Shown here: positions 7,744-16,586 of the stretch, one piece after another
Position numbering within the stretch: the first letter of the stretch is position 1
Layout: each line of letters starts with the position of its first letter
Source: an uncultured Collinsella sp.
Lineage (GTDB): Bacteria > Actinomycetota > Coriobacteriia > Coriobacteriales > Coriobacteriaceae
Length of the DNA: 60,759 bases
Direction of reading: 5' to 3'
Assembly (NCBI GenBank): GCA_900545665.1
Contig: UQZU01000011.1
Coordinates: 1-60,759, forward strand
Translations under genes and position numbers: made by a program
Notes under the pieces: model-generated
Seen by the model: the letters and a program-made list of their open reading frames with translations, nothing else
What the model was told of the DNA's origin: nothing
The model's database searches: none

Positions 7744-8739
7744 CTACTCCGCTTCTCCGTCTTGTACTAAATCGTCTAAATCAAACACGCGCTCAACTTC
7801 GGCGCGCGTGGGAATCGATTGCTGAGCGCCCAGGCGCGACACCGTCACCGCCGAGGCGCGAGCGCCCGCGGCCATGCACTCAAAGAGCGGCAGGCCCTCT
7901 AGGCGAGCCGCCGCCAACGCGCCGATAAACGTATCGCCGGCGGCCGTGGTATCGACTACCGTACTCGAAAGTGCCGGCATGCGCAGCAGCTCACCGCCAT
8001 CGCCGAGCGTAACCGAGCCGGCACCGCCCAACGTGATGACCGCAGCCCCGGCACCCTTGTCGAGCAGCGCATTGAGCGCCGCGACGCAGCTTGCATCATC
8101 CGTGGGCAGAATGCCCGTCAGAACCTGGCACTCGGTCTCGTTGGGGCAGACCAGGTCGACCGCAGGCCAGACCTCCGCAGGCAGCTCGCAGGCAGGCGCT
8201 GGATTAAAGACCGTATAGAACCCCAGCTCGTGAGCACAAACAAGCGCCTCGGCCGTCGCCGCAAGGTCACATTCACCCTGGGCGATAAAGACGCTTCCGG
8301 CAGCCGGGGCAATCTCGCTGGCGTCGTCGTCGAGCTCATGGGCCACCAGACGCCTCAACGCGCAGGCAACGTCCGCGCCCGCAAGCGCATGGTTGGCGCC
8401 CGGTGACAGTATGATGCGGTTGTCGCCCTCGCAGCGAATGATGGTCGCCGTTCCCGTCTCCACGTCATCGCGATGCACTACAAAGTCACAGTCCACGCCG
8501 GCGTCTTGGAGCCCCACCACGAGCGACGCGCCGAACGCGTCGCGACCGACCGCGCCGATCATGTGCGTGCACGCGCCCATACGCGCGGCAGCTACAGCCT
8601 GATTGGCGCCCTTGCCGCCGGCGTTGGTGATAAACCCGCTGCCGCCGACGGTCTCGCCCGCACGCGGTATGCGCTCGCACGCCACCGAAAGGTCCATGTT
8701 CATGCTGCCGAACACCGCAACGATGCCGCGATCTGCCAT
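7744..8739 (-). CDS. rbsK: Ribokinase
   Basis: A 331-residue PfkB-family sugar kinase that phosphorylates D-ribose at O5. It has the N-terminal GSMNMDLSV and the diglycine sugar-binding motif NAGGKGANQAVAAARMG, the anion-hole and catalytic signature DTTAAGDTFIGAL near residue 270, and NPAPA and PNETE typical of RbsK. The ATG at 8739 is preferred over an in-frame codon at 8793 because GAGGAGG stands 7 nt upstream of it. It forms an operon with the nucleoside hydrolase gene. A divergent promoter region (8740-8926) separates it from the acyltransferase gene. Confidence 0.95.
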   Translation of the reverse strand: MADRGIVAVFGSMNMDLSVACERIPRAGETVGGSGFITNAGGKGANQAVAAARMGACTHMIGAVGRDAFGASLVVGLQDAGVDCDFVVHRDDVETGTATIIRCEGDNRIILSPGANHALAGADVACALRRLVAHELDDDASEIAPAAGSVFIAQGECDLAATAEALVCAHELGFYTVFNPAPACELPAEVWPAVDLVCPNETECQVLTGILPTDDASCVAALNALLDKGAGAAVITLGGAGSVTLGDGGELLRMPALSSTVVDTTAAGDTFIGALAAARLEGLPLFECMAAGARASAVTVSRLGAQQSIPTRAEVERVFDLDDLVQDGEAE

Positions 8740-8926
8740 GGAAACCTCCTCATCTGCGGGCCTTATGCCCACCGCCGGCCGTCGATCGTGCACTCTCGCA
8801 CCCCCTATAACTTTAGTTCACTTTGATGTGGACGCGCGCTTGAGCTTGCGCCAGCAGCAAGCATTCACAGGAGCAGGCAGCTACAATGAAGGCGTGCTGA
8901 TTATTCTCGTCATTGGATGATGTTTT

Positions 8927-11143
8927 ATGGAACAACTCTCGCAATCGGGCTCGCGCGGTCGACGCCGCACAGGCAACGAGCCGGCGCCGCACGAACGCGT
9001 GAAGAGCGAACGCCGTGCCAACGAGCCGCGACGCACCGCGAGCCCCCATCGCGCTTCTGCCAACAACGCGGGTCGCGCCAACACTCCCGCCGCGGAGCAG
9101 ACGCCTGCTCGCCCCAAGTCCCGCTACATCCCTGCCCTTGACGGCCTGCGCACGCTTGCCGTCGTCGCGGTGGTGCTCTATCACCTCAACCTCACGTGGG
9201 CGCAGGGCGGTCTGCTCGGCGTCACGATCTTCTTTGTGCTTTCGGGCTATCTGATCACACGCCTGCTACTCAACGAAGTCGCTAAGACCGGCCGCATCGA
9301 CCTCAAGAGCTTCTGGATCCGCCGCATCCGTCGCCTGGTCCCCGCCGTGGTGACCGTCGTGGTGGTGACCTGTGCGCTGTGCACCGTCTTCAACCACGTG
9401 ATGCTCACCAAGATGCGCCCCGATATCCTGCCGTCGCTGCTGTTCTTCAACAACTGGTGGCAGATTGCCCAAAACGTCTCGTACTTCAACGCCCTGGGCG
9501 ATCCCTCGCCGCTTACGCACTTTTGGTCGCTCGCCATCGAGGAACAGTTCTACCTGGTTTGGCCCCCGCTGCTGCTCGCTATGGTATCCATGCACATGAG
9601 CAAGCCCAACACGCGCCGCGTGGTTCTGGGCCTTGCCGCGGTATCTGCCCTTGCCATGATGGTGCTTTACAACCCTGCCGCCGACCCCAGCCGCGTGTAC
9701 TACGGCACCGACACCCGCGTGTTCTCGCTGCTGCTGGGTGCCTGGATGGCCTTTATCCCCGATCGCGACCTGGCGCCGGTGCGTCTCGCTCGTCGTTTGG
9801 GGCTCAATCGCCTGGCCGGCGCCGCCAAGCACGGCAAGAACGCCGAGGGCAAGCCTGGCGAGAAGGCCGACGAATCAGCCGAGACCGGCCCGGCACAGCC
9901 GAGCGCCCTCGTGCGCTTTTGGTCCTCGCCCGCATCCATCGATGTGTTGGGCCTCGTGGGTCTGGTTGGCCTTGCCGCCATGGTCGCGCTCACCAACGGC
10001 TACACCGCGTTCCAGTATCGCGGAGGCACGCTGCTGTGCTCGATCCTCACACTCATGGTCATCGCGGCCTGCGTGCAGCCCCAGGGAATGGTTGCCCGCG
10101 CGCTGTCCGCCGAGCCGCTCGTATGGGTTGGCAAGCGCTCGTACAGCATCTACCTGTGGCACTATCCCCTGCTGTTGCTCATGAACCCGGTCGCCAACAT
10201 CAACGATACACCGTGGTGGCAGTACATTTTGCAGGTGCTGTTGGTGGTCGCCGTGGCCGAATGCTCATATCGCTTTATCGAGACGCCGTTTAGAAAGGGC
10301 GCCTTTGGGCGCACCGTATCCGAGTTCCGCGACGGCACCGCCACGCCCGCCAACTGGGTGCGCGCGCACGTCCCTGCCTGTGCAGCCTGCGCTGTCGTGT
10401 TGGTCGTTGCACTGGGCGGCCTGATCTTTGTGCCCGAGACGTCTGCGCTGAGCGGCGAGGGCGCCGAAGTTCTGAACAAGGAAGCCAAGAACGCCGCACC
10501 CACCGACCAGCAGGCGGCCGACGACACCGACAAGGACAACGACGGCTTCCCCGACGGCTCCTACGACCTGTTGATGATCGGTGACTCCGTGTCGCTGCGC
10601 GCCGTTGATTCCTTTGACGGCGTGTTCCCGCACAGCCATATCGATGCCGAAAAGGGCCGCCAGTTCGATGCGGGCCGTGCGACATTTGAGGGCTATCTTC
10701 AACAGAACCTTGCCGGCAAGATCGTGGTCTTTGCGCTGGGCACCAACGGCTTGGTAACCGACGACCAAATCGACGCCATCATGGCCGATGCAGGAGATAA
10801 GCGTATTGTGGTGTTTGTGAACACGCGCAGTCCGCAGCCGTGGGTTGGCTCTACCAACCAGGCCATCGCTAACGCCGTTACGCGCTACAAGAACGTGCGC
10901 GTTATCGACTGGTACGGATACAGCGCCAACCGCAACGACCTGTTCGATGGCGATGGCACGCACCTATCGACCACTGGCGTGACTGAGTACCTCAACTTGA
11001 TCCACGATGCCGTCAAGAAGGACCTGCCCGTGCATCCCGAGGATCACGTCAACGATCCGCAGCCGGCAGCCGTCAAGTCTGCCACCGACGCACTCGTCAA
11101 TGCGCTCGCTCTCAAGCCGCACAAGCTGGGCACCGACAAGTAA
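8927..11143 (+). CDS. OatA-like acyltransferase with SGNH domain
   Basis: A 738-residue membrane O-acyltransferase. Residues 1-63 are a basic, disordered cytosolic tail; about 64-480 are an acyltransferase-3 domain with ten or eleven helices (YIPALDGLRTLAVVAVVLYH, FFVLSGYLITRLL, SLAIEEQFYLVWP); an Ala/Asp linker leads to an extracytosolic SGNH esterase/transferase domain (about 540-700) with GDSVS, GTNG and DGTHLS supplying Ser, Asn and Asp/His. This is the arrangement of OatA, which moves acetyl groups to peptidoglycan muramic acid and gives lysozyme resistance. The acceptor could instead be another envelope glycan. A basic Lys/Glu-rich loop (about residues 300-325) interrupts the membrane domain. 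The RBS is weak. Confidence 0.9.
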   Translation: MEQLSQSGSRGRRRTGNEPAPHERVKSERRANEPRRTASPHRASANNAGRANTPAAEQTPARPKSRYIPALDGLRTLAVVAVVLYHLNLTWAQGGLLGVTIFFVLSGYLITRLLLNEVAKTGRIDLKSFWIRRIRRLVPAVVTVVVVTCALCTVFNHVMLTKMRPDILPSLLFFNNWWQIAQNVSYFNALGDPSPLTHFWSLAIEEQFYLVWPPLLLAMVSMHMSKPNTRRVVLGLAAVSALAMMVLYNPAADPSRVYYGTDTRVFSLLLGAWMAFIPDRDLAPVRLARRLGLNRLAGAAKHGKNAEGKPGEKADESAETGPAQPSALVRFWSSPASIDVLGLVGLVGLAAMVALTNGYTAFQYRGGTLLCSILTLMVIAACVQPQGMVARALSAEPLVWVGKRSYSIYLWHYPLLLLMNPVANINDTPWWQYILQVLLVVAVAECSYRFIETPFRKGAFGRTVSEFRDGTATPANWVRAHVPACAACAVVLVVALGGLIFVPETSALSGEGAEVLNKEAKNAAPTDQQAADDTDKDNDGFPDGSYDLLMIGDSVSLRAVDSFDGVFPHSHIDAEKGRQFDAGRATFEGYLQQNLAGKIVVFALGTNGLVTDDQIDAIMADAGDKRIVVFVNTRSPQPWVGSTNQAIANAVTRYKNVRVIDWYGYSANRNDLFDGDGTHLSTTGVTEYLNLIHDAVKKDLPVHPEDHVNDPQPAAVKSATDALVNALALKPHKLGTDK

Positions 11144-11166
11144 CCTGCAGCGCAAACTTCCCACAT

Positions 11167-11204
11167 CCGGAGGGGGTGTCTGCCACGGCAGACACCCCCT
11201 CCGG
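11167..11204 (+). terminator. 18-bp hairpin after acyltransferase gene
   Basis: A perfect stem, CCGGAGGGGGTGTCTGCC against its complement, with a 2-4 nt turn, 24 nt after the stop. No T-run follows; instead CGGCAGTTAGGGACACTCC appears, which matches the GGGACAGTCC repeat module at 23552-23576. Confidence 0.7.
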
Positions 11205-11350
11205 CAGTTAGGGACACTCCTGGCGCAGCCAATGAAGACCTCTACGGATGAATTCCAGGCCGCTCCGTCGCTCCAGACATCGTTTCCGCGCCTCGTGCCT
11301 GCCCCAAACAATCAAAACAAGCCCTTTTCGCCGCACCCTCAAAGGTCTGT

Positions 11351-11576
11351 GGGCAAAAAAGGGCAAATATGAGTACTGTTACCATTTTAGTAGCAGGCAA
11401 AACCACCCAAAATGACGTCCGAGCGACCCCTACAACCCCCTAAAGCAGCCAACCTGACTGGTTTAAGGCGTATTGGAGCCAATTTTAATGAACATACTAA
11501 AGGCTATGTTCATTATCTTTTAGGATGTAAATGCTATTCACTTAGCAACAGTACTCATATTTGGCATTTTTTGTCC
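11351..11576. mobile_element. 226-bp MITE-like element with 32-bp inverted ends
   Basis: The ends 11351-11382 and 11545-11576 are inverted copies differing at 4 of 32 positions; the inner half (CAAATATGAGTACTGTT) is identical. The interior is clearly AT-richer than its surroundings, has no ORF, and contains a perfect 9-bp inverted repeat (AATGAACAT 11487-11495, ATGTTCATT 11506-11514). No target duplication is evident at the flanks. It occupies most of the 517-bp gap between the acyltransferase and Nramp genes. Alternatives are a structured RNA or a regulatory palindrome. Confidence 0.6.
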
Positions 11577-11607
11577 ATTGCTATATAACTAACACCCTAT
11601 AGCAGAC

Positions 11608-11642
11608 AAAAAACAGGCCGCAGCCCATCGCTGCGGCCTGTT
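11608..11642 (-). terminator. Intrinsic terminator of Nramp/MgtE operon
   Basis: On the minus strand AACAGGCCGCAG pairs with CTGCGGCCTGTT around an 8-nt loop, and TTTTTT follows. It lies about 20 nt after the transporter stop. Confidence 0.9.
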
Positions 11643-11660
11643 CGGAAGCAAAAGTGGGCG

Positions 11661-12923
11661 TTAAGCGCTGTAGCCCATCGCTTGCAGCACAAACATGACG
11701 ACTGTCAGCACCGTAATCACGGCGATAGTCGCCCAAGTGAGCACGTTCCACACGCGGCCATTGCGGTTGGCACCCATGATGTGACGGTCGGCGGCGATAA
11801 CCACCTGGAACACCAGAACCACGGGCAGTAGCACGCCATTGATGACCTGTGAGGTCATCATAATCTGGAACAGATCGACGCCGGGCATAAGCACCAGCAC
11901 GGCAGAGATACCGATGATGGCCGTAATGATGCCGCGGTAAACCGGGGCCTCGTCCCAGCTGCGGTCGGCACCGCGCTCCCAGCCAAATGCCTCGCAGATA
12001 GCGCTCGACGTAACGCCCGGCAGCACGCAGGCGGCCAAGAAGCTCGCCGCGACCAGGCCCGAGGCAAACAGTACCGTGGACCACTGACCCGCAATAGGCT
12101 CCAGCGCGCGGGCAGCATCGGCGGCATCGCTAATCTGAATACCCGCCGGGAACAGCACCGTACCGGTCGTGATGATAATGAAGCCCGCAATGATATCAGC
12201 AGCGATCGAGCCGCTCACGGTATCAATACGCTGCAGCACGATGTCGTCCTCGCCCGCGTTCTTATCGACCACGTTGTTCTGCGCCAAGAAAATCATCCAC
12301 GGCGCGATGGTGGTACCGATCGTTGCGACCACGAGCGACACGTAGCTGGGGTCATTTTGAATGTTAGGCACGACCAGGTCGACCGCGACCTCACCCCAGT
12401 TGGGGCCAGCCATAAACGCGGCGACAATATAGGTCACGAAGACGCAGCTTACCAGCAGCAGAATCTTCTCGATGCGCTGGAAACTACCCGACATGGTAAG
12501 CATCCACACCAGCAGCGCCACCAAAGGCACCGAGATGCTCGCCGGCACGCCAAAGAGAGCAAGGCCGCTGGCGATACCCGCAAACTCCGAAATGGTCACA
12601 GCCGTGTTGGCGATCAACAGCGCCGCCATAGCAAGTACACTCTTGCGCACGCCAAAGCGCTCGCGGATGAGTGATGCCAGGCCCTTGCCCGTGACGCAGC
12701 CGCAGCGCGCCGCGGTCTCCTGCGTCACGATGAGCAGCACAGTCATGACGGGAAGCATCCAGAGCATCTTGTAGCCATAGTTGGCGCCCGCACTGGAATA
12801 CGTTGCAATGCCGCCGGCGTCATTGCCCGAAAGCGCCGCCAGCAGACCGGGGCCCATAGCGCCAAAGATGGCCGCGATGGTCAACTTTTGCTTGGTGCCC
12901 GACTTTTGCTTGGTATTTTGCAC
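11661..12923 (-). CDS. Nramp-related transporter, NRMT-like (probable Mg2+)
   Basis: A 420-residue integral membrane transporter of the SLC11/Nramp fold with about eleven helices. The helix-1 metal motif DPGN of Mn/Fe transporters reads DAGG here (Asp35, Gly38), and the helix-6 MPH reads APW (residues 207-209), so the soft ligand Met and the Asn are lost. These changes are those described for NRMT proteins, the Nramp-related magnesium transporters. The adjacent MgtE-like gene supports a magnesium role. The GTG at 12923 (AGGTGG upstream, 8 nt after the previous stop) is preferred to a longer frame from 12986 that overlaps the upstream gene. Confidence 0.85.
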   Translation of the reverse strand: MQNTKQKSGTKQKLTIAAIFGAMGPGLLAALSGNDAGGIATYSSAGANYGYKMLWMLPVMTVLLIVTQETAARCGCVTGKGLASLIRERFGVRKSVLAMAALLIANTAVTISEFAGIASGLALFGVPASISVPLVALLVWMLTMSGSFQRIEKILLLVSCVFVTYIVAAFMAGPNWGEVAVDLVVPNIQNDPSYVSLVVATIGTTIAPWMIFLAQNNVVDKNAGEDDIVLQRIDTVSGSIAADIIAGFIIITTGTVLFPAGIQISDAADAARALEPIAGQWSTVLFASGLVAASFLAACVLPGVTSSAICEAFGWERGADRSWDEAPVYRGIITAIIGISAVLVLMPGVDLFQIMMTSQVINGVLLPVVLVFQVVIAADRHIMGANRNGRVWNVLTWATIAVITVLTVVMFVLQAMGYSA

Positions 12924-12931
12924 GCGACCAC

Positions 12932-14776
12932 CTAACCAATGACCGACATGGTGAGCAGCACCGCAGCGGCGCAGTACGCTACGCACGAGATCATGACGGC
13001 AATAACGTTCATGGCGGTGCCCGACGTGTTGAGGTCATGCTCGTCACGCCAGAACAGCACCATCAGGTAAATCACGGCGCTCATGTTGCCAACCAGGCAA
13101 ATGATGGCAGCGATATTAAAGCACCCGGTAAAGAGTTGCTCCTCAAACATGGGCGCATCGGGGAACGCGGCGGTGCGCACCAGCTGGGCGCACAGGTAGG
13201 TCACGAGCGAAAGGATCAGGCCCATACCCGTGCTCTGGAAGAAGAATCCCAGGTACGGTTTGGGCTCATCGTCGTGGCCGTCGTACTCGAGGAAGTAGTT
13301 CTTGACGAACGACACCATGCGCGAGGCCGCCAGCAGCACGAGCGGCATGGCGCACATGGGGAACACCACCAGATGCGCGGAGCCGAGCGCCGTTCCCAGC
13401 ACGGTCGCCATGATGCACGACGCGATGCCCCATACAACAACCCAGTACTGGCGATGCACGAACCAGCTGAGCACGTTCGTCGAGTCGTCCGACGCGCTAT
13501 CGCCCGAGCCGACACCGGCGATCTGCAGGTCCTCCTGATGCTCCTCGGCGATAACGTCCATGGCGTCGTCAAAGGTCACGATACCCAGGATATGACGGTT
13601 CTCGTCGCAGACAGGGATGGCAACCAGGTCGTACTTGGTCATCTCGTCCGTCACGTCTTCCTGGTCCTCGTCGGGCGACACATAGACCAGGTCGCGATAG
13701 GCCAGCTGACCCAGCGTGGCGTCGCGGTCGGCTACGATCAGCGTGCGCAGCGAAAGCACGCCGGTCAGCATGCCGCTCGGATCCTCGGTATAGACGTAAT
13801 AGACACTCTCGAAGTCCTCATCGAGTTTGCGAATCGCCTCGATGGCATCGCCGACCGTCGCCGTGGCGGGCAGCGAGACAAACTCCGAGGTCATGATGCG
13901 GCCGGCGGTGTTGTCCTCATACCCCAGCAGGTTACGAATCGCCTTCTCCTCCTTGACGCCCATCAGGCGCAGGAGCTTCTCGGCCTTCTCGTAATCGAGC
14001 TCGTCGATCAGGTCGGCGGCGTCGTCCGGGTCCATCATGGCCAGCATCGACGATGCGTCCGTGTCGGACAGGCCCTCGAGCATCTCGGTCATAAGCTCGT
14101 CGTCATCGAACTCCGAGATGGCCTCGGCGGCCTGGGCAGTATCGAGCTGTGCAAACACCTGCGCACGCAGGCGCGGGTCGAGCTGCTCGATGATGTCGGC
14201 AATGTCGGCAGGGTGCAGCTCGCCAAGCGTCTTGTGCGACACCGAGAGCTGGATGTTCTTAGTCGAGCGATCGAGCAGGTCCATGTAAGACCAGGCGATA
14301 ATGTCCTCACTGAGCGGCTTGCCCAGGTGCTTCATAAAGCCCTCGACGATATGCTCGAGTGCGGGGCTGATCGCGCGCAGCAGACCGCGGGCGCCCACTT
14401 CGGCGCCCAGCAGGCGCAGCTGGTTTTCGCCCGACATGGAAAACTTGATGTCGTTTACGCGCACGACCTTCATGCCCTGCGTGTCGACAATCTGCTTGTT
14501 GAGCACGTCGCGGGCAAGCAAGAGTTCGGTCGGCTGCAGGTACGAAAAACGGATTTCGGTGGCCGACGTCTTAAGGTGTACACCCGTCTCGTCGATACGG
14601 TCGACCCATTTGCGCCAGCTGATCATAAACGGCGTCTTGCCGGGTCCGCGGAACGCGAGCGACGTCACGTGCGGAAAAACTTCGCCGGTGGCAATGCCAA
14701 AATCGTTCACTACGCCGAGCTTTTCGCCATCGACGTCCAAGACCGGCAACTTGAGCATCTCACTCAGATAATTCAA
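12932..14776 (-). CDS. MgtE-like protein with PRC-barrel, CBS pair and membrane domain
   Basis: A 614-residue membrane protein. In order: a PRC-barrel-like domain (1-80) and a second such repeat (about 85-155), an MgtE_N helical superhelix (about 185-285; LHPADIADIIEQLDP, MDPDDAADLIDELD), a CBS pair (about 290-420; TAGRIMTSEFVSLPATATV), and five or six helices to the end (435-614). The N/CBS part is the cytosolic Mg2+ sensor of MgtE channels. The membrane part is poorly conserved relative to classical MgtE, so it may regulate the co-transcribed Nramp-like transporter rather than conduct Mg2+ itself. The ATG at 14776 follows GGGGAG. A leader of about 200 nt precedes it. Confidence 0.87.
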   Translation of the reverse strand: MNYLSEMLKLPVLDVDGEKLGVVNDFGIATGEVFPHVTSLAFRGPGKTPFMISWRKWVDRIDETGVHLKTSATEIRFSYLQPTELLLARDVLNKQIVDTQGMKVVRVNDIKFSMSGENQLRLLGAEVGARGLLRAISPALEHIVEGFMKHLGKPLSEDIIAWSYMDLLDRSTKNIQLSVSHKTLGELHPADIADIIEQLDPRLRAQVFAQLDTAQAAEAISEFDDDELMTEMLEGLSDTDASSMLAMMDPDDAADLIDELDYEKAEKLLRLMGVKEEKAIRNLLGYEDNTAGRIMTSEFVSLPATATVGDAIEAIRKLDEDFESVYYVYTEDPSGMLTGVLSLRTLIVADRDATLGQLAYRDLVYVSPDEDQEDVTDEMTKYDLVAIPVCDENRHILGIVTFDDAMDVIAEEHQEDLQIAGVGSGDSASDDSTNVLSWFVHRQYWVVVWGIASCIMATVLGTALGSAHLVVFPMCAMPLVLLAASRMVSFVKNYFLEYDGHDDEPKPYLGFFFQSTGMGLILSLVTYLCAQLVRTAAFPDAPMFEEQLFTGCFNIAAIICLVGNMSAVIYLMVLFWRDEHDLNTSGTAMNVIAVMISCVAYCAAAVLLTMSVIG

Positions 14777-14884
14777 TGGTGCTCCCCATCATTATTCCTT
14801 CGGGCTGCGGCCGTGATGGCGCACGCTCCTTGGGCTTCTGGATATGTATACGCATGCGCGGGCGGCACGCCGCTCGACGCTTAC

Positions 14885-14919
14885 ACCCCGTGCATGCGCA
14901 AAAAGCACCTGCATGGGGT
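14885..14919 (-). promoter_or_regulatory. Stem-loop in long leader of mgtE-like operon
   Basis: In the transcript ACCCC-A-TGCA...GC, TTTTT, GC...TGCA-C-GGGGT can pair. It lies midway in a leader of about 205 nt between a TATAGT -10 candidate (14988-14993, minus strand) and the ATG at 14776. The leader has no ORF. I could not match it to the M-box consensus. Confidence 0.4.
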
Positions 14920-15070
14920 CATCGACTGTATGGTCGAGGTTTGGATTTCACCTGTAACCTTTCTCTTGACCCTCATTAACCGCAGTAACTATAGCATCAG
15001 CATCGCCCTGCGGCATCGAATTTATGCGCTGCACATTGCAGGCATACCAAACACTGACGCATCCGTGACA

Positions 15071-15110
15071 TAGTCATTGGGGACGTTCTTAAATGACTAC
15101 CCAATGACTA
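15071..15110. repeat. TAGTCATTGGG hairpin repeat at the end of the NodB-like gene
   Basis: TAGTCATTGGG (15071-15081) and CCCAATGACTA (15100-15110) are perfect inverted copies around GACGTTCTTAAATGACTA. The TAG stop of the gene ending at 15108 is the outermost triplet of the repeat. The same core, TAGTCATTGGGGACGTTCTT, recurs at 23499 and 27105. Confidence 0.85.
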
Positions 15111-16514
15111 CTCCGTGGTGTCGTCGTCCTCGGCAAGCTGGGGGAACACGGCGTCCTTGGGCATGGTGACCTTCGTCAGCGAGGTGAGCTTTTTGCTCAG
15201 CGACGTGTCCGTCTTGACCAGGTCGCTGAGCGTCACGATCTTGTAGCCGTCGGCAATGAGGCCGTCGATAATCTGCGGCAGCGCCTCGAGCGTCTGCTCG
15301 GCGCATTCGTCTCTATCGGTGAGCAGCACGATATTGCCCGGCGTCACCGAATCGAGCACCGTCGAGACCTGCTCGTCGGCACCGTTGAGCAGCCAGTCGC
15401 CCGAGTCAATATTCCACGAGACCACGGCGGAGACCAGGTCCATCGCATCAATCCAGTTTTGCTCGTCAAAGGCAGCGTAGGGAGCACGCAGCAGCATCGT
15501 CTTCACGCCGGTCGCCGACTTAATCGCATCGGTGCCTTTCGTGATCTGTTCGCGTACCGCCTCACGGTCCTGACCCTTGAGCGAATCGTCGCTGTAGCTG
15601 TTGGATCCGATCTCGCACCCGGCGTCGACAATCGCCTTGGCCGTGGCAGGCGAGGCCTCGGCCGCATCGCCCGAAAGGAAGAACGTCGCGGTGACGCCCT
15701 TTTCCTTGAGCACCTGCAAGATCTGTTTGGTGGCGCCGCTCGGACCCTCGTCAAACGTCAGTGCCACGTACTTTTTGTTGCCCTTGGGCGCCACGCTGGC
15801 GCACGCAACAACGCAATCGGTGGCGGGCACAACCTCGCCGCGGTCTTGCGTCTTGCCTGACTGCTCACCAACCCACACCTCGGATCGGCCCTGGACACCC
15901 CATGTCTGCACATACTCGATAGCGCCCGTGCCCTCGACCTTGAGCTTGGGCTCGATAACCGTAGCCTGAACCTCGTGCTTCTCGTAAGTGTTACGGCCAT
16001 CCTTGACCGTCACCTTCTCGCCGCCCTCGAGTTCGCGGCTATCCCATTTGCCCTGCTTCACGCGCTTGCCGTCGACCTTCACCGACAGCTTTTCGCCCCC
16101 ATGGCGCTTGAGCACGCTGTCATCGACGGCCAGCAGGTCGCCTGCGTCGTAGGTGTCAGTCAACTCCTGGTCGTCGATGAGGTTTTGTAGCGTAGAGCCC
16201 ACGCGCACCGCGGTCTTCTGGCCGTTGAGCTCCACGTCCACGCTGCGGTTGACGTAGCCCACGACGGCAGCGATAAACAGCACGAGCGAGCAACCCACGG
16301 CGATGAGCGCGTAGGGCAGGCGAGACGAACGACGGGGCGTACGGCTGTTGCCGATGCGCGCACTGCGATCGCTAAACCCACGGCTATGGTTGAGGTACAT
16401 CGCGCCGGGCTTACGGTGACGCTTGCGCTGACCGCTGGGCAGCTGCCCCAGATCGCGGCGCGCCGTCGGACGCGCACCCGAACGCCCGTTTAAGTTGGAT
16501 CCGTTTTGGCGCAT
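15108..16514 (-). CDS. Membrane-anchored NodB-fold protein with altered metal ligands
   Basis: A 468-residue protein: basic cytosolic tail (1-66), one signal-anchor helix (67-88), an extracytosolic beta-rich region (about 90-190), and a polysaccharide-deacetylase (CE4/NodB) domain at 245-435. The NodB motifs are recognisable but changed: TFDEGP at 253-258 (normally TFDDGP), SNSYSDD at 304-310 where SHTxxH should be, RAPY 343-346, DSGDW 370-374 and LLTD 397-400 (normally LLHD). The Asp-His-His metal triad thus becomes Glu-Asn-Asp. It may be a non-catalytic glycan binder or use another metal. The ATG at 16514 follows GGGGGAGGG. The stop lies inside a repeat. Confidence 0.85.
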   Translation of the reverse strand: MRQNGSNLNGRSGARPTARRDLGQLPSGQRKRHRKPGAMYLNHSRGFSDRSARIGNSRTPRRSSRLPYALIAVGCSLVLFIAAVVGYVNRSVDVELNGQKTAVRVGSTLQNLIDDQELTDTYDAGDLLAVDDSVLKRHGGEKLSVKVDGKRVKQGKWDSRELEGGEKVTVKDGRNTYEKHEVQATVIEPKLKVEGTGAIEYVQTWGVQGRSEVWVGEQSGKTQDRGEVVPATDCVVACASVAPKGNKKYVALTFDEGPSGATKQILQVLKEKGVTATFFLSGDAAEASPATAKAIVDAGCEIGSNSYSDDSLKGQDREAVREQITKGTDAIKSATGVKTMLLRAPYAAFDEQNWIDAMDLVSAVVSWNIDSGDWLLNGADEQVSTVLDSVTPGNIVLLTDRDECAEQTLEALPQIIDGLIADGYKIVTLSDLVKTDTSLSKKLTSLTKVTMPKDAVFPQLAEDDDTTE

Positions 16515-16535
16515 GTGCCCTCCCCCATAAACACA

Positions 16536-16565
16536 GCAAGCCGGAGCAACAGGTCTCCGGCTTGC
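16536..16565 (-). terminator. Hairpin after PRC-barrel gene
   Basis: GCAAGCCGGAG and CTCCGGCTTGC form a perfect 11-bp stem with an 8-nt loop, 21 nt after the PRC-barrel stop and 21 nt before the next gene on the minus strand. The T-run is poor, so read-through is possible. Confidence 0.65.
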
Positions 16566-16586
16566 CTCCCATCATTTGGTACGTCG

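Noticed and set aside
14777..15070. M-box (ykoK) magnesium riboswitch
   Set aside because: The conserved GGTGAGGCTCCT and the neighbouring core motifs are not found; only a generic hairpin is visible, so it is listed as an uncertain regulatory stem.
13037..15073. Long plus-strand frame (678 codons) antisense to the mgtE-like gene
   Set aside because: His/Arg/Gly-rich translation without any family motif, caused by the third-position bias of the real minus-strand gene.
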